DNA of 64,000 nucleotides from Trypanosoma brucei gambiense DAL972 (GCF_000210295.1 NC_026743.1:496001-560000); one strand, 5' to 3'. Counted from the stretch's first letter, positions 48,163 to 58,070 are shown. Notes: generated by a model from the sequence alone, not told the origin. A program made the numbers and translations.

Positions 48163-48198
<36 letters not shown>
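48163..48198 (+). repeat. Compound TG/AG microsatellite
   Basis: About nine TG units run directly into nine AG units, 25 nt after the DnaJ stop codon, within the probable 3' UTR. Confidence 0.9.
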
Positions 48199-49091
48199 TA
48201 AAAGAAGAAGAGTGGAATGGGAAGTAGTAGGTGTTTCTAGTCGGGACGGGAATAAAGGTTTATCTATCAGAGGAGGGGGAAAACAAAAGAAAATAGCAAA
48301 ACACAACAGGAGCAAGCACCAGTAAGGAAAATATGAAGTGCATGTCTGGGGAAGGTATAATAAAGAGCAGGGACATGACGTAGTGGAGCGGGATTTGCGC
48401 TACTTTTGCTTTTGTATATTTTCGTGAAGGACGTTTATGACAAGGGGATGTCAAAGAGAAGGCAATTTTTTTTTCTGTTGTCGTTAAAGGGGAGGAGGGC
48501 ACTACCTCGCGTGTATTCCCATCGCTTCCACTGGTCCGTTGTTGCGGTTGGTTTACTGTTGAATGGCTCACCAACTGAGAGAATGAGTCAGCCCAGAAAA
48601 AAAAAAAGGTCAAATATTGTCTTTGAGTTTTGTGTTTTGCTTTATTTTGTTTCTGTTGTTGCAGTTGCTCGTCTCCTTTCCTGTTTTCGTTTTTAGGTCC
48701 TCAACCTCATTTACAATTTGTGGGGTTATGATACGCACCGTGTTTGTTGATGTTGGCTACTTTTTCCTCTGTCTCTCCCTTCCCCATGCGTTTCAACACC
48801 GACATCCTACTTCCAGTATTATTACAACTCATTATTTGGATAACAATATTTAATAACTTCAGTAAAAAAGGAAAAAAAATCTTGAACTCTCTGAGTAAAA
48901 TAATTTTCCCTGCTGAAAGTTAACGGAAGTGAGGGGGATAATAAGGTTAAGTGGTGTTCGTTAGTGAAGTGATAAGGAAAAAAGGGAAAGTGAACAGTAA
49001 AACATCAATCCTTTTCATGCCACACAAACGAACGAGCTCTTTTGCCCTTAATTTTTTCTCTTACCAAACACACGAACACATAAATATAAAT

Positions 49092-49114
49092 TATATATAT
49101 ATATATATATATAT
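49092..49114 (+). repeat. TA dinucleotide microsatellite
   Basis: About eleven TA units in spacer DNA. Confidence 0.9.
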
Positions 49115-49185
49115 TTCAAGGGCGTTGTGACAGTAAAATTTTGTTGCTGTCCCTGACTCAATTTGGAACTTTATTCGAGTTACTA

Positions 49186-49220
49186 GACCACACACGTGGT
49201 CACGTACACCCACGTGACCA
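49186..49220 (+). repeat. Overlapping alternative hairpins
   Basis: GACCAC (49186-49191) can pair with GTGGTC (49196-49201). The overlapping TGGTCACGT (49197-49205) can instead pair with ACGTGACCA (49212-49220) across a 6-nt loop. The two stems share bases and cannot form together. They lie about 130 nt before the thioesterase ATG, possibly in its leader. Confidence 0.7.
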
Positions 49221-49348
49221 TACAAACACTGCTCGTATTTGAGTAAGCAAGTTTCAATAACGGCCACCTCAGCTCCCTACTGCTTAAAGACAAGGTACAA
49301 TCAGGGTCTGCTCGCGTTGCGTCTGTACAAAAGTGAATACAAACGGTT

Positions 49349-49927
49349 ATGTTTTCGAGACACTCCTTGTGGGTCCCCGCCGCATCTCATTTTCCAAAAT
49401 TTGTGGAGCATTTTAATCGTTTTTTGAAAGCTTCCCCTCACAATGTGGAGCTACAGAAGGCCCTTTGCTACAAGGAGGAGGAAACTCAACTGCTGATAAT
49501 ACAGGATCCAAAGGCCCGTCAGCCTATATTTGCAATGGCTTTCCCCTTTACTGTTACACCTGCCCTCTGTGATGGCTCTCGAATGGGATTGGGGACCTTT
49601 ACTTCACTTGTCGACACCACAACGTCGCTACATGTTGCCGCCGCACTGCTTCCCACAAGTGATATGCATGTTTCGGTAAGCCTCCAGACTAATTGTGTGC
49701 AGCCCATCACGGCTGGGGAAAAGGTGGTGATGATTAGCCGCATGGATAAATTCGGCAAGCGACTCGCGTTTCTCTCAGCGCGGCTTCTTCGCTTGGATGA
49801 TGTTTACGAAAATACCGTTGCTCCCACAGCAGGAAGAGAACTAGAAGAATTGGAGCGTCAGCTCAGCCAATATCAAACGCTAGCGAACGGGACTCATGTG
49901 AAGTGCATTTTGAATGGAAAATCGTGA
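49349..49927 (+). CDS. Hot-dog fold thioesterase-like protein (PaaI/ACOT13-type)
   Basis: A 192-residue protein. The central segment has the pattern of the 4HBT/PaaI hot-dog domain: G-L-G-T-F-T-S-L-V-D-T-T-T-S (about 81-94), then S-V-S-L-Q-T-N-C-V-Q-P-I-T-A-G-E (about 109-124), then alternating strands to residue 150. Members hydrolyse acyl-CoA thioesters. The usual catalytic Asp lies in the helix after the 'GG' turn, and here D89 in L-V-D-T is the candidate. The C-terminal 35 residues are helical. The substrate is unknown. The N-terminus, M-F-S-R-H-S-L-W-V, could be a weak mitochondrial signal. The ATG at 49349 is the only one before the domain. Confidence 0.7.
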   Translation: MFSRHSLWVPAASHFPKFVEHFNRFLKASPHNVELQKALCYKEEETQLLIIQDPKARQPIFAMAFPFTVTPALCDGSRMGLGTFTSLVDTTTSLHVAAALLPTSDMHVSVSLQTNCVQPITAGEKVVMISRMDKFGKRLAFLSARLLRLDDVYENTVAPTAGRELEELERQLSQYQTLANGTHVKCILNGKS

Positions 49928-50276
49928 GAGCCTCGTCCACTGGGATCTCTCTTTAAACCGTTGGGTCACTCGACCAGGCTACATAAGTAAATGTGTTTGC
50001 GTATACGTATGTGCATAAAAGTCGACGGGTGTGGTCGCAATACCCAACGTATTTCTCCAAAAGGTACGAACGAAACAATACCATTCTTCGCAAAACTGTC
50101 CTCCCACCCTCATTGTTCGTAAAATGTCTTTTAGTTTCACACCAGAGGCTACTCCCCTTCTCTTCTGTTTTCTTGCTAATTCTTTTCGTTTTTGTGCTCC
50201 TGTTCTTACTTCCCAACGTGGTATGTGACAGTTTAACCCGACGCAGTGTGAGGTGGCACGTTGACGGGCACTGGAT
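49928..50276 (+). other. Intergenic region thioesterase-acidic-tail protein
   Basis: 349 nt with a clear pyrimidine-rich tract at about 50150-50215, a good site for trans-splicing of the next gene. No other feature. Confidence 0.6.
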
Positions 50277-51722
50277 ATGAACCGCAACGCGGCGCAGAGC
50301 ACGACAAATGTTGTGCATGCCACCGATGTGCTGGGAAGCGCACTTACAGCCATCGATGCCATCGTTGCTGACGCGCAGCAGCATCAGCGGAAGAAGGAGC
50401 AGCGGGAAGCTACGGGTCCTGCGTTGGCTGGAATAAAACGCCAACGAGGTGGTGAGGTGTTTGCAGTGATGGCGGAGCCGCACTTCCGCGCACTTCAGAC
50501 AATTGTTTTGCTGTATGGTGTGCAACTTATGCCGTCGCTCGATGCAATCATGCGGCGCGTACTCATTTGTGTGACATCTCCTGTTCTTGTGAGCAGTGAT
50601 TGTTGGGAGCTGGCAGCAATGCTTGGCACATACTTCCGAGCGGGTGCGGCACGACTGCTGGAGGAAGTGTTGGCACTTCTGCTCGCCGAGAGGAGTCCCT
50701 TCCTGTTAGGTTCCCCGTGTGTGGTAGTAGACGTGGTAGCCAGTCAAGGCCTTCCCGCTAACACCAACGGCAGCACTGACATCAGTGGTAAAGACCGCAA
50801 CGCAGTTGATCAGGAGAAGGTATACGATGGCTCATCAACACAGCGTAACTTGCGTGCATTTGACGATCTTCTGGTAGCATTGGGTCCTTTTCTTCCCTCT
50901 TCAACGATGCAGCAAGTAGCGCTACGTTACGCGGAAGAGGTTGTTGTGAATGGCATGCTTAATGCTCAAGCGTCCGCAGGTTGCTCTACTGGGCAGTTGG
51001 CAAGTTATCAAGAGAGACAACAACAACAGGTGGAACCGCAACAAACCTCCGTGGAAGCCGCTCTGAGACCGCAGTGTGTTAGCTTACTGACGACATTATT
51101 AACGTTGTGTAGGCCACTACCCAGTAACACTGCAGCGTGTGCTGTTCGGGCGGTAAAGGAGCTCCCCATGAGATCTTTTTCACTTTACGGGGGTGTTGAG
51201 CACCACCAACTACTTCGGTCTGTTATGCGACTTTCTGTAACCCTTACGGCACTGCGTCATCCATACGCTATTCCGTTTTATGTCCCACCTCGAGACGTCG
51301 TGGAGCGACCTACGAGGCGTGTGACAATGGAGGAGGGGTCTGACGGGCATGAAGTTGAGTCCGCTCAAGTGTATCCAAACAATGAGAAAATGCCTGCAGT
51401 GGGCCTCCCGATACCCATCAGTGGTGGTATTAAGGGTAATGGCGGTCACAGTAAGTGGCGAGAAGAGGAAGGGAATATTAAAGCTGCCTACCAGTCAACG
51501 GCTCCGACGGAAAATAAAACAGTAGCAACTCCGCAGCGGCAACCGCAGCAGTTTGAGGGAACTGCCGAGAAATATTGCGAAAGCAGCGTGTCTCCTGCAG
51601 TTTCACAGAAGCAGAAACCACAAGCGGAGCCGACTGCATCGCAAGCACCTCTTACTCTAACGGTTAGCGCTGACGATGAGGACGATGATGTGGAAATCCC
51701 AGAGATTGATATGGAGGACTAA
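50277..51722 (+). CDS. Hypothetical protein with acidic C-terminus
   Basis: A 481-residue protein not recognised. The first 340 residues are mostly helical with hydrophobic repeats, possibly HEAT-like (L-L-Y-G-V-Q-L-M-P-S-L near residue 80, L-L-E-E-V-L-A-L-L-L near 125). The next 120 residues are Gln/Pro/Ser/Lys-rich and disordered. The last 16 residues are Asp/Glu-rich, ending I-P-E-I-D-M-E-D. Helical repeats followed by a disordered acidic tail recall PELP1/Rix1-type ribosome-assembly factors, but I see no diagnostic motif and would not name it. K-R-Q-R near residue 54 may be a nuclear signal. ATG 50277. Confidence 0.7.
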   Translation: MNRNAAQSTTNVVHATDVLGSALTAIDAIVADAQQHQRKKEQREATGPALAGIKRQRGGEVFAVMAEPHFRALQTIVLLYGVQLMPSLDAIMRRVLICVTSPVLVSSDCWELAAMLGTYFRAGAARLLEEVLALLLAERSPFLLGSPCVVVDVVASQGLPANTNGSTDISGKDRNAVDQEKVYDGSSTQRNLRAFDDLLVALGPFLPSSTMQQVALRYAEEVVVNGMLNAQASAGCSTGQLASYQERQQQQVEPQQTSVEAALRPQCVSLLTTLLTLCRPLPSNTAACAVRAVKELPMRSFSLYGGVEHHQLLRSVMRLSVTLTALRHPYAIPFYVPPRDVVERPTRRVTMEEGSDGHEVESAQVYPNNEKMPAVGLPIPISGGIKGNGGHSKWREEEGNIKAAYQSTAPTENKTVATPQRQPQQFEGTAEKYCESSVSPAVSQKQKPQAEPTASQAPLTLTVSADDEDDDVEIPEIDMED

Positions 51723-52149
51723 AATGGTGGTTGGAAAAGGTAAAAGGTGTAAGAGAAAAAGCCTTTCATCGAGCGTGTAAATCCAGTCATTCAGTTAACA
51801 ACGCTGCGTAAGAACCTAATTGCAAGATGCAAAGTTTGCCTTTTTCTTTTCGGTTCAGTTGGTGGGAGCCCCTGATGTTTCACATAATGGTAGTTGAGTT
51901 TTACAAGTCTGTTTGCTGTTCTTGCTCTCCTCAAGACCTTTGTCCCATTTTGATACCGTTCTGGATGAAATGGCCATGGTAAACGAAACAAAACGAAGTG
52001 AAAAAAGTGCAATCTGTGAAGCGAAACGGAAAGTGGGGAGGCGAAGGTAGGGGTTAGTTCTATCACAATATAACCGAAAGTTACCTCGCTGAGGCTCACC
52101 AGAAGCGGGCGAATCGACAGTACTCAGCGCGTTAGGGGTTACCATCCAG
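51723..52149 (+). other. Intergenic region acidic-tail protein-WD protein
   Basis: 427 nt, no gene. T/C-rich DNA at about 51838-51860 and further pyrimidine stretches precede the next start. Confidence 0.5.
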
Positions 52150-53295
52150 ATGATGGCGCTTGAGCTGCTGGCCCAGCAGTACCTTCCGATCTCTCCGCGA
52201 CACCTGAGCCTTCTTACCTTAGATGGTGGCTCCCCTGCTGCAGTTGTCGCCGTCTCACCAGCATATGATAATCTCAACCGTGTGTTCTTTCTTGAATGGG
52301 ATTACCCCACGGAGACGGGTAATTTTCGGCTTATACACACAGAAATGCCTGGTGTGGGTGTAAATGCCCTCTCCCTTATGCTTTCTCAAGACGGCGTTGT
52401 ACACTGTGTCGTGCAGTGCGCCAGCAAAGGAAAAGAGGAGAGTCCAAAGACGTACCTTCTGCGTCGCACAGAGGATGCAGGAAACTCGGATAGTGATACC
52501 AGTGACAACGGAAGTGAAGAAGACACGGCGGTAAAATATAAGATTCTTCCCAAAGTGATGGAGGATGATAGCAGGAGTTGGACTGTTGCAACCCGACTTT
52601 ATAGAGGTAACGGCGGGGTACGGGACTCTAATAACAGTTCCCGAGTTGTCGCTGCTTGTGGAGGTGAGCGCGGTGAACCAAACGCTCTCAAGATGATGTA
52701 CCTCAGTGGTACACGGTTGTCAGTGCAACAAAGCGTAGAATTGCCTGTGTTGTCAACTTTCCCACTACTTCGGTTGTGTGAAATCGATGGCGATGTCTCC
52801 TCGCTTCTTGCATTATGTCATCACGCCGTGTTAGAGATTGACCCTCGGCTAAAGCAGCAGGAAAGTGTTGTGCGCGCGTGGAAATGGACCCCGCGGGACC
52901 CACTCACTGCTTTTGCTGTGAAGGATAACAGTATTGTGGCCGGCACAGAAGATGGAGTGCTAGTATTATGGGACTTGCGTTTTGCTGCTGTGCACGAGAA
53001 AGGTAGCAAAGCAGTGGACCACAGTGTTTCTTGCGGGGCCCCCATCACTGGTTTGCATATGCCTCATAGTTCCAGCGTACTGTCGTGTCAAGCGGATGGC
53101 GCAGTACTTACCTGGGAGCGGTGTTCAACTTCATCTATTAATAACATCAACGAGGCGTGTTTTGTCCCCAGGCGCATCCCTGCGCTTCCTCCCACCTTTG
53201 TGGGAACGCCCGGTTGTGTGGGAATGGCTGCAGAAGATAATATTGCCGTGGTTGCAGATGAGTCGGGGGTTCTCAGCATTTTCTCCATGTCGTAA
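52150..53295 (+). CDS. WD40-repeat (beta-propeller) protein
   Basis: A 381-residue protein with degenerate WD repeats. The clearest is at about 255-285 (S-I-V-A-G-T-E-D-G-V-L-V-L-W-D-L-R), followed by S-V-L-S-C-Q-A-D-G-A-V-L-T-W-E-R (about 307-322) and a final blade, I-A-V-V-A-D-E-S-G-V-L-S-I-F. The size suits a single 7-blade propeller. An acidic insert (about 105-130) breaks the N-terminal part. Small propellers of this type include nucleoporins such as Nup43, but I see no feature that decides the partner. Two adjacent ATGs (52150 and 52153) could start it. Confidence 0.72.
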   Translation: MMALELLAQQYLPISPRHLSLLTLDGGSPAAVVAVSPAYDNLNRVFFLEWDYPTETGNFRLIHTEMPGVGVNALSLMLSQDGVVHCVVQCASKGKEESPKTYLLRRTEDAGNSDSDTSDNGSEEDTAVKYKILPKVMEDDSRSWTVATRLYRGNGGVRDSNNSSRVVAACGGERGEPNALKMMYLSGTRLSVQQSVELPVLSTFPLLRLCEIDGDVSSLLALCHHAVLEIDPRLKQQESVVRAWKWTPRDPLTAFAVKDNSIVAGTEDGVLVLWDLRFAAVHEKGSKAVDHSVSCGAPITGLHMPHSSSVLSCQADGAVLTWERCSTSSINNINEACFVPRRIPALPPTFVGTPGCVGMAAEDNIAVVADESGVLSIFSMS

Positions 53296-53739
53296 CATTC
53301 AAGGAATTTGGGAGAAACGGGGAAGGGATGCTGACGCCGAAGTATCATCTCGTCTTACAGGGGAACTGAGTTTTTTTTTTATCACTGAGTTTCTTTTTGT
53401 TAAAGCGCGTCCTTAAATGGAAGAGGGGGAAAAAAAGATAAGACCATTCTGTCTGGTAGTGGTGACTTCCTACAAAGGTGACAGTAGTGTCTTCAGCTCT
53501 CTCTTTTCTCTTTTTTTTTAAGGGTCTGTTTTGTTTTTATTCTACTTTCCTCTAACTCAAAAAATATTCCCTTCTCACACCCCTTTTCCTTTTCGTGTTA
53601 GACGCATTTCTTGCCATCCTTCTAAAGCTTAGGAGAGTAGAGGAAAAAGCAGAAAAAAAAAAATAGAATATCGAACATACAAATTAAGGAGTCAAGTATA
53701 AAAAAGAGGAGGTTGTGGAGAGAAAGTGACGAAAAGAAG
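53296..53739 (+). other. Intergenic region WD protein-hypothetical
   Basis: 444 nt; T/C-rich tract at about 53497-53590 suits trans-splicing, then A/G-rich leader. No gene visible. Confidence 0.6.
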
Positions 53740-54570
53740 ATGGAAAACAAGGACGTTGCAACCAGTTGGGATTACAACAGTGCTGAGATTGGTGAATTTG
53801 TGCCAAACAGTTGTACTGGAACTCATTTCCCAAACGGAATAGCCTGTGCCCCATGGTTTCAACAGCAGGTGACATCACAACCGCACTTATGCAGTTCTGA
53901 ATTCGCTAGTAGTGTTGAGTCTGTTGGAGGACCCGCATGTCGGGTTGGCAGTGAAGGTAGCGACTATTGTTTTGTGAATAAATCTGTATGTAGAAACGAA
54001 GATGAAGGTGCGGAAGAAGTGGAGGGGAATGAGGGGGAATCCAGCTTACGATGGGGAATGCACATCCATCCCGCGGCGCTCCGTGCGGTGCAGGCTTCTT
54101 CACGTGAAGTTGTTCAGGGTCTGATTCGGGATAAGGAACTCTTGTGTTCCCAATTCGGTACGATGCAACAAAACATTCCTCTTGCTATCACGTGGCATGA
54201 CACAACTGCACCGTCACCGAACCCAACGCTTGCGTCCACATTTACGCCGCTACCCCATAAGAAGCGTTCCCGCGATCTCGTAACACTCCTCAGTGGCATT
54301 TCACCGGATTGGGAAGCGGCCGAAGAAGTTGGTGGAGCTTCCGCAGCCGCACATGTTGGGGGGTTGGAAATACAACGGAAGAGATTTCGAGTGGATAATC
54401 CCACAATTGGCTCAGCGGCATACGAAGTGTCCAAAGCAGCAACCGCGGAATCACCAAAGCCGTGGATAAAAGCGCGTCAGAAGCGTGCGCGAGAGGAGGG
54501 AGATGAGGATGTGAATGTGAATGTGGAATGGGGAAGGGGACGGGACGGAAATGAAAACAGTGGAAGGTAA
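53740..54570 (+). CDS. Hypothetical protein, possible nuclear signals
   Basis: A 276-residue protein I do not recognise. It is low in predicted order, with an acidic patch at about residues 93-105 (E-E-V-E-G-N-E-G-E) and a short hydrophobic-helical stretch at about 110-145. Basic clusters K-K-R-S-R (about 187), K-R-F-R (about 220) and K-R-A-R (about 255) could be nuclear localisation signals. There are no zinc, nucleotide or membrane motifs. ATG 53740 is the first in frame. Confidence 0.65.
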   Translation: MENKDVATSWDYNSAEIGEFVPNSCTGTHFPNGIACAPWFQQQVTSQPHLCSSEFASSVESVGGPACRVGSEGSDYCFVNKSVCRNEDEGAEEVEGNEGESSLRWGMHIHPAALRAVQASSREVVQGLIRDKELLCSQFGTMQQNIPLAITWHDTTAPSPNPTLASTFTPLPHKKRSRDLVTLLSGISPDWEAAEEVGGASAAAHVGGLEIQRKRFRVDNPTIGSAAYEVSKAATAESPKPWIKARQKRAREEGDEDVNVNVEWGRGRDGNENSGR

Positions 54571-54729
54571 CGTGGCGATGGGCGCCCCAGTCCAAATGTT
54601 ATCAACGGGACCAACCGTGCAGAAAGTGGTGAGGGAAACCCTCACGAGGCAATGAACGGTGTGTTTCAAATAATTTTCAACAGCGCCAATACCAGAGTAA
54701 AATTGTGTAGTTTGACCATCGCGGTTTCG

Positions 54730-54767
54730 TATATATATATATATATATATATGTTTGTGTGTGTGTA
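54730..54767 (+). repeat. Compound AT/GT microsatellite
   Basis: About eleven AT units followed by GT units in spacer DNA. Confidence 0.9.
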
Positions 54768-55328
54768 TCAAAAACGACTCTTTTAAGATACGCGCAAACG
54801 AAATGTCATAACACGAGGAAAAGGCACCGTCTTTCGCGCAGGCCTTCCACCCATTTGACCTCTCCGCACGATTTGTCCAGTGAGCGGGTGATCCTCATTA
54901 ACCCAAGTGATTTTCCCGGTCTTAACGGTCTTTTGCATCCTTCACTTTTGCATAACCCGCGTGTGCGGCTAATTGCGCCACCCCCGAAACCGATGGTTAC
55001 GAGACAACAAACATAAACACACAAACAAATGCTTCTTTGCAGTACCCACAGCTAAACCTCAGTTTTCTTTATCCTTCCGTTCCACATACTTTTCGCAGTA
55101 CCCTCATCGTCAGTTGCCGCTTGCCGCACCACCATAGCCACAACAGATGAACATAACGATTTCAGCGCACGAGTTGAATCACGTTGGAGAGGGCTAAGCT
55201 GGAAAAATATGGAAACTTCGCAAGTGTGCGCGAATACTAAAGAAAAGAGAAATGTATATGGGGGTTAAGGGGAACGATGGAGGATGACAGTGAGGGGTTG
55301 GGGGAGGCTAACAGGAATTAAAAACGAT

Positions 55329-55345
55329 TATATATATATATATAT
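55329..55345 (+). repeat. TA dinucleotide microsatellite
   Basis: About eight TA units followed by a T8 run in spacer DNA. Confidence 0.88.
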
Positions 55346-55363
55346 GTTTTTTTTCTTTGGTGC

Positions 55364-55377
55364 TTGTGAGTGAGTGA

Positions 55378-55419
<42 letters not shown>

Positions 55420-55426
55420 GTGTGTG
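55364..55426 (+). repeat. GAGT and GT microsatellite
   Basis: GAGT units followed by more than 20 GT units, with a few interruptions. It is the longest simple repeat in the window and a likely length polymorphism. Confidence 0.92.
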
Positions 55427-55924
55427 CAAGGGGTCAAGTTACTTCCCGTTCTTTGTGAAACGGTAGAGTTAGCAGTGGGGTGCGATCTTCACCATTGTCA
55501 CTCATTTTTTGTTTTGTTTTTGTTTGGTTCTATTATTACTATTATTATTGTGCATCACTTTCTTTTTATTTCGTATCAGTGTGGGTATCTCCCTGCACTC
55601 GTCTTTTTTTTTTCTTATTTCAACACTATTTAAGATGCTAATGTTACCACTACTACTATAAACTGGAGTCGTCTTAAATTATCAAAGCGTTCAACCCATC
55701 CTATACACCTCTTCTGGTGCGAAATGAGGGATCAAAAACAGTCATTGGTTCTTTGACATTTGCTGGTATCACTACTGTCATATTCTTCTTTTCCCATTTT
55801 ATTTTTTTTCACTTTTTCATTTTTCCTTCTACAATTTCTTCATACATTTAAATATATGTGTATGTATTCATGTATGTTTATTTGCTTAATTGTTTACCTA
55901 ACATTCATGTAGTCATTCACCAGC

Positions 55925-56218
55925 ATGTCTAAACAAGAACTTCAACTCACTGATGCCGTCTCTGAACAGGACCGGCTCCTCGGTGAGTTGCACAATTCTG
56001 TGCTAAACACACGACAGTACGCTTTAGCTATTGGAGAGGATTTAGAAGAGCAGAACACAATGCTCGATGAACTGCAAACTGACGTTGAGCGCGCAACGGA
56101 TGAGAGCCGCCGGCAAAACTATAATGTTGGGCAGTTGCTGTGGGAAAGTGAAAGTAGGGGTTTCTGGACACTCTTTATTATATTGTCACTTATTCTGGTG
56201 GTGCTTTTAATACTTTAG
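55925..56218 (+). CDS. Qc-SNARE (Bet1/syntaxin 8-like)
   Basis: A 97-residue tail-anchored protein. The single SNARE motif spans about residues 11-68, with heptads of hydrophobic residues around the zero-layer Gln Q43 (I-G-E-D-L-E-E-Q-N-T-M-L-D-E-L). After a short linker, a hydrophobic anchor covers residues 79-97 and reaches the C-terminus. The absence of an N-terminal domain resembles Bet1, which acts in ER-Golgi traffic. The motif also fits other Qc-SNAREs (Sft1, syntaxin 8), so the compartment is not settled. It is among the shortest genes in the window but structurally complete. Confidence 0.85.
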   Translation: MSKQELQLTDAVSEQDRLLGELHNSVLNTRQYALAIGEDLEEQNTMLDELQTDVERATDESRRQNYNVGQLLWESESRGFWTLFIILSLILVVLLIL

Positions 56219-57281
56219 GACACATACAAACAAACAGATACACACCTTCCCTTCCATCTATTTGGTGTGTTTGTATGGTGTGTATGTGTGTGTGGAGGGG
56301 GGGGGAGAGGGGGCTTTGTTTTCGCCGTAGCCTCTTAACGTGTTGTGCAATTCATTTTTCTCTTTTCGCGTTTTGCTGTCGTCGTTGTTGCTGTTGCTGT
56401 TGATGATGATAATGATGATGATGATGATGATGATTGTTATTATTATTATTATTATCCGCATGCTTGTTTGTGGAGAAGGGTGGTTGCTCTTTTCCATTTA
56501 TTTATTTATTTTTTGTGCCCACCGCGACGCTTTCCCCCCCCCTCCCCCAACAACAACAACAACCTCAAACAAAATCCTATTGATAAATGCACTCATTTCA
56601 TTGTTCACTCCTAACGTTTGTAGTGTATGGAAGAGTGGAGAAAAAAGGTAGTGGGGTTAAATGACGTTGTACCTTTTCCCGTGTGATTTTGTTTTTGTTG
56701 TGTGTGTACTGTCGCTGATGCAGTAACTTGTGGCCACTTTTTCCAGTTTGTTATTATTGTTTCATATGTTCGGCGCTGGTCATCTCTTTTATATTTTGCC
56801 ACATTGACCCCCACCCACCACCACGCACCAAAAAAAAAAGGAAATGAAATGAAAAGAAAAGGGGAAAAGGAGAAAATGGAGGAGGGGGAAATACGAATAC
56901 ACACGGATTTTGTGTGAGGGCAAAAGAAACTCATTCAGTTATTCATTCGCGAACTCCGCGGGTGTTTGCAACATCGGCCCCTTCCATTATGATTGTTTCG
57001 AAAGACTGTGGCTGCTTGACTGGTGTTTGATAATTCTATTATTAATCACATCAATAGGAATAATAATAATTATTATTATTATTTTAAATTCCTTCGTTGT
57101 TTTTATCGTTATTTAAACTACTACAAACTTTCAACGCGTGAACAAAATAAACTGATGTGACCAAGCAGAAGTAATTGGAGGACGCCACGGGTCCTTAAGT
57201 GCTTAGAAAAGAAAAAAAAAATAAGTAAATTAAATCATATTTATACAGCAAAAAGCGAGCAAAGTTTCAAAAAGGAGGGAA
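56219..57281 (+). other. Intergenic region SNARE-E3BP
   Basis: 1.06 kb with TG- and G-rich DNA (about 56263-56310), a GAT/TTA triplet repeat (56401-56455), a C-rich tract (about 56536-56547), ATT repeats (about 57060-57085) and an A-rich leader. No gene visible. Confidence 0.6.
56401..56455 (+). repeat. GAT/TTA trinucleotide microsatellite
   Basis: GAT units followed by TTA/ATT units in the spacer after the SNARE gene. Confidence 0.88.
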
Positions 57282-58070
57282 ATGCGTAGGTCGCTTGCGT
57301 TTCTGGTGAACTTTTCACCCATCTATATGCCAGCCCTTTCCCCATCCATGGATAGCGGCATAATTGTTGAGTGGAAGAAAAAGGTTGGCGATCTTGTAAA
57401 AGAGAATGATGTGTTCTGCACCATTCAAACCGACAAGGCAGTTGTGGATTTCACTAACACCTTCGATGCCGGTTACTTGGGCAAAATATTCCGCCAGAAT
57501 GGTGAAACTGTCGCCGTCGCTTCAACAATAGCCGCGATGGTTGAGGAATCGCAAGATGTGTCCAAATTAGCGGATTATACATTGAAGGACGTGGAACCCG
57601 GTAAGGTTGACGAGGAGGCGGTTGCAGCTCCCGTTTCAACAACAACAGCAACAACAAAAACAACAACTCCAAAACCCGCTGGTGGTAAAATCCGTTACGG
57701 CGGTTCTCTCGACGAGGCGGTTGCAGCCAGTGGTCCGGGCGTTATGCGAATTGCAGCCCGTCTCGACAAGGCAGCACTGGAAGCCATCACACCAACAGGA
57801 AGAGGAGGACGCTTCACAAAAGCAGATTTTGTTGGACAGCCCGGTTTTGACTACGAGAAGGCGGCACCAGCACCGAAGGGTTCCTCCTCGTCTTTTACTA
57901 ACGCCTCTCGGGAATGTTGTGCTGAGAATACGAACGGGACTGTTGGATCCAGCGCTGTGGTGAAATCCTACCCCGTATATAACTTCAAGGTATCAGACAC
58001 AACATTATTGCAACAACTCCTTAATAGTATGCCTACTCCAAAGGCAAAGGGCGCAGCGGTTGGCAAGTAA
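57282..58070 (+). CDS. PDHX: Pyruvate dehydrogenase E3-binding protein (protein X), E2-like without catalytic domain
   Basis: A 262-residue mitochondrial protein. After a short presequence, a lipoyl domain (about 13-88) begins P-A-L-S-P-S-M and has the lipoyl Lys in T-D-K52-A. A Thr/Pro-rich hinge (about 115-135) follows, then a peripheral-subunit-binding domain (about 148-182: G-V-M-R-I-A-A-R, then A-I-T-P-T-G-R-G-G-R). The acyltransferase domain of E2, with its His/Asp active site, is absent, so this is E3BP and not E2. It would hold dihydrolipoamide dehydrogenase in the complex. The last 80 residues are Ser/Ala-rich with an unrecognised C-terminus. A gene of this kind lies on T. brucei chromosome 10, as I remember it. 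ATG 57282. Confidence 0.88.
   Translation: MRRSLAFLVNFSPIYMPALSPSMDSGIIVEWKKKVGDLVKENDVFCTIQTDKAVVDFTNTFDAGYLGKIFRQNGETVAVASTIAAMVEESQDVSKLADYTLKDVEPGKVDEEAVAAPVSTTTATTKTTTPKPAGGKIRYGGSLDEAVAASGPGVMRIAARLDKAALEAITPTGRGGRFTKADFVGQPGFDYEKAAPAPKGSSSSFTNASRECCAENTNGTVGSSAVVKSYPVYNFKVSDTTLLQQLLNSMPTPKAKGAAVGK

Larger units (their letters stand above)
48138..49348 (+). other. Intergenic region DnaJ-thioesterase
   Basis: 1.2 kb with a compound TG/AG microsatellite (48163-48198), AT-rich DNA, a TA microsatellite (49092-49114) and overlapping hairpins (49186-49220). No gene visible. Confidence 0.6.
54571..55924 (+). other. Intergenic region (1.35 kb) hypothetical-SNARE
   Basis: Contains an AT microsatellite (54730-54752) and GT units, a coding-like frame without ATG start (54759-55016), another TA microsatellite (55329-55345) and a GAGT/GT repeat (about 55364-55426). 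T/C-rich DNA at about 55785-55845 probably supplies the SNARE acceptor. Confidence 0.55.

Noticed and set aside
49953..50525. 190-codon minus-strand open frame
   Set aside because: It overlaps the start of the plus-strand gene at 50277 and a pyrimidine tract. No family resemblance, and it is against the direction of the transcription unit.
54711..55016. Coding-like frame (306 nt) with varied codons, e.g. R-V-I-L-I-N-P-S-D-F-P-G-L
   Set aside because: It has no in-frame ATG except one near the end and no homology I recognise. It could be a gene fragment, but there is not enough to call it.
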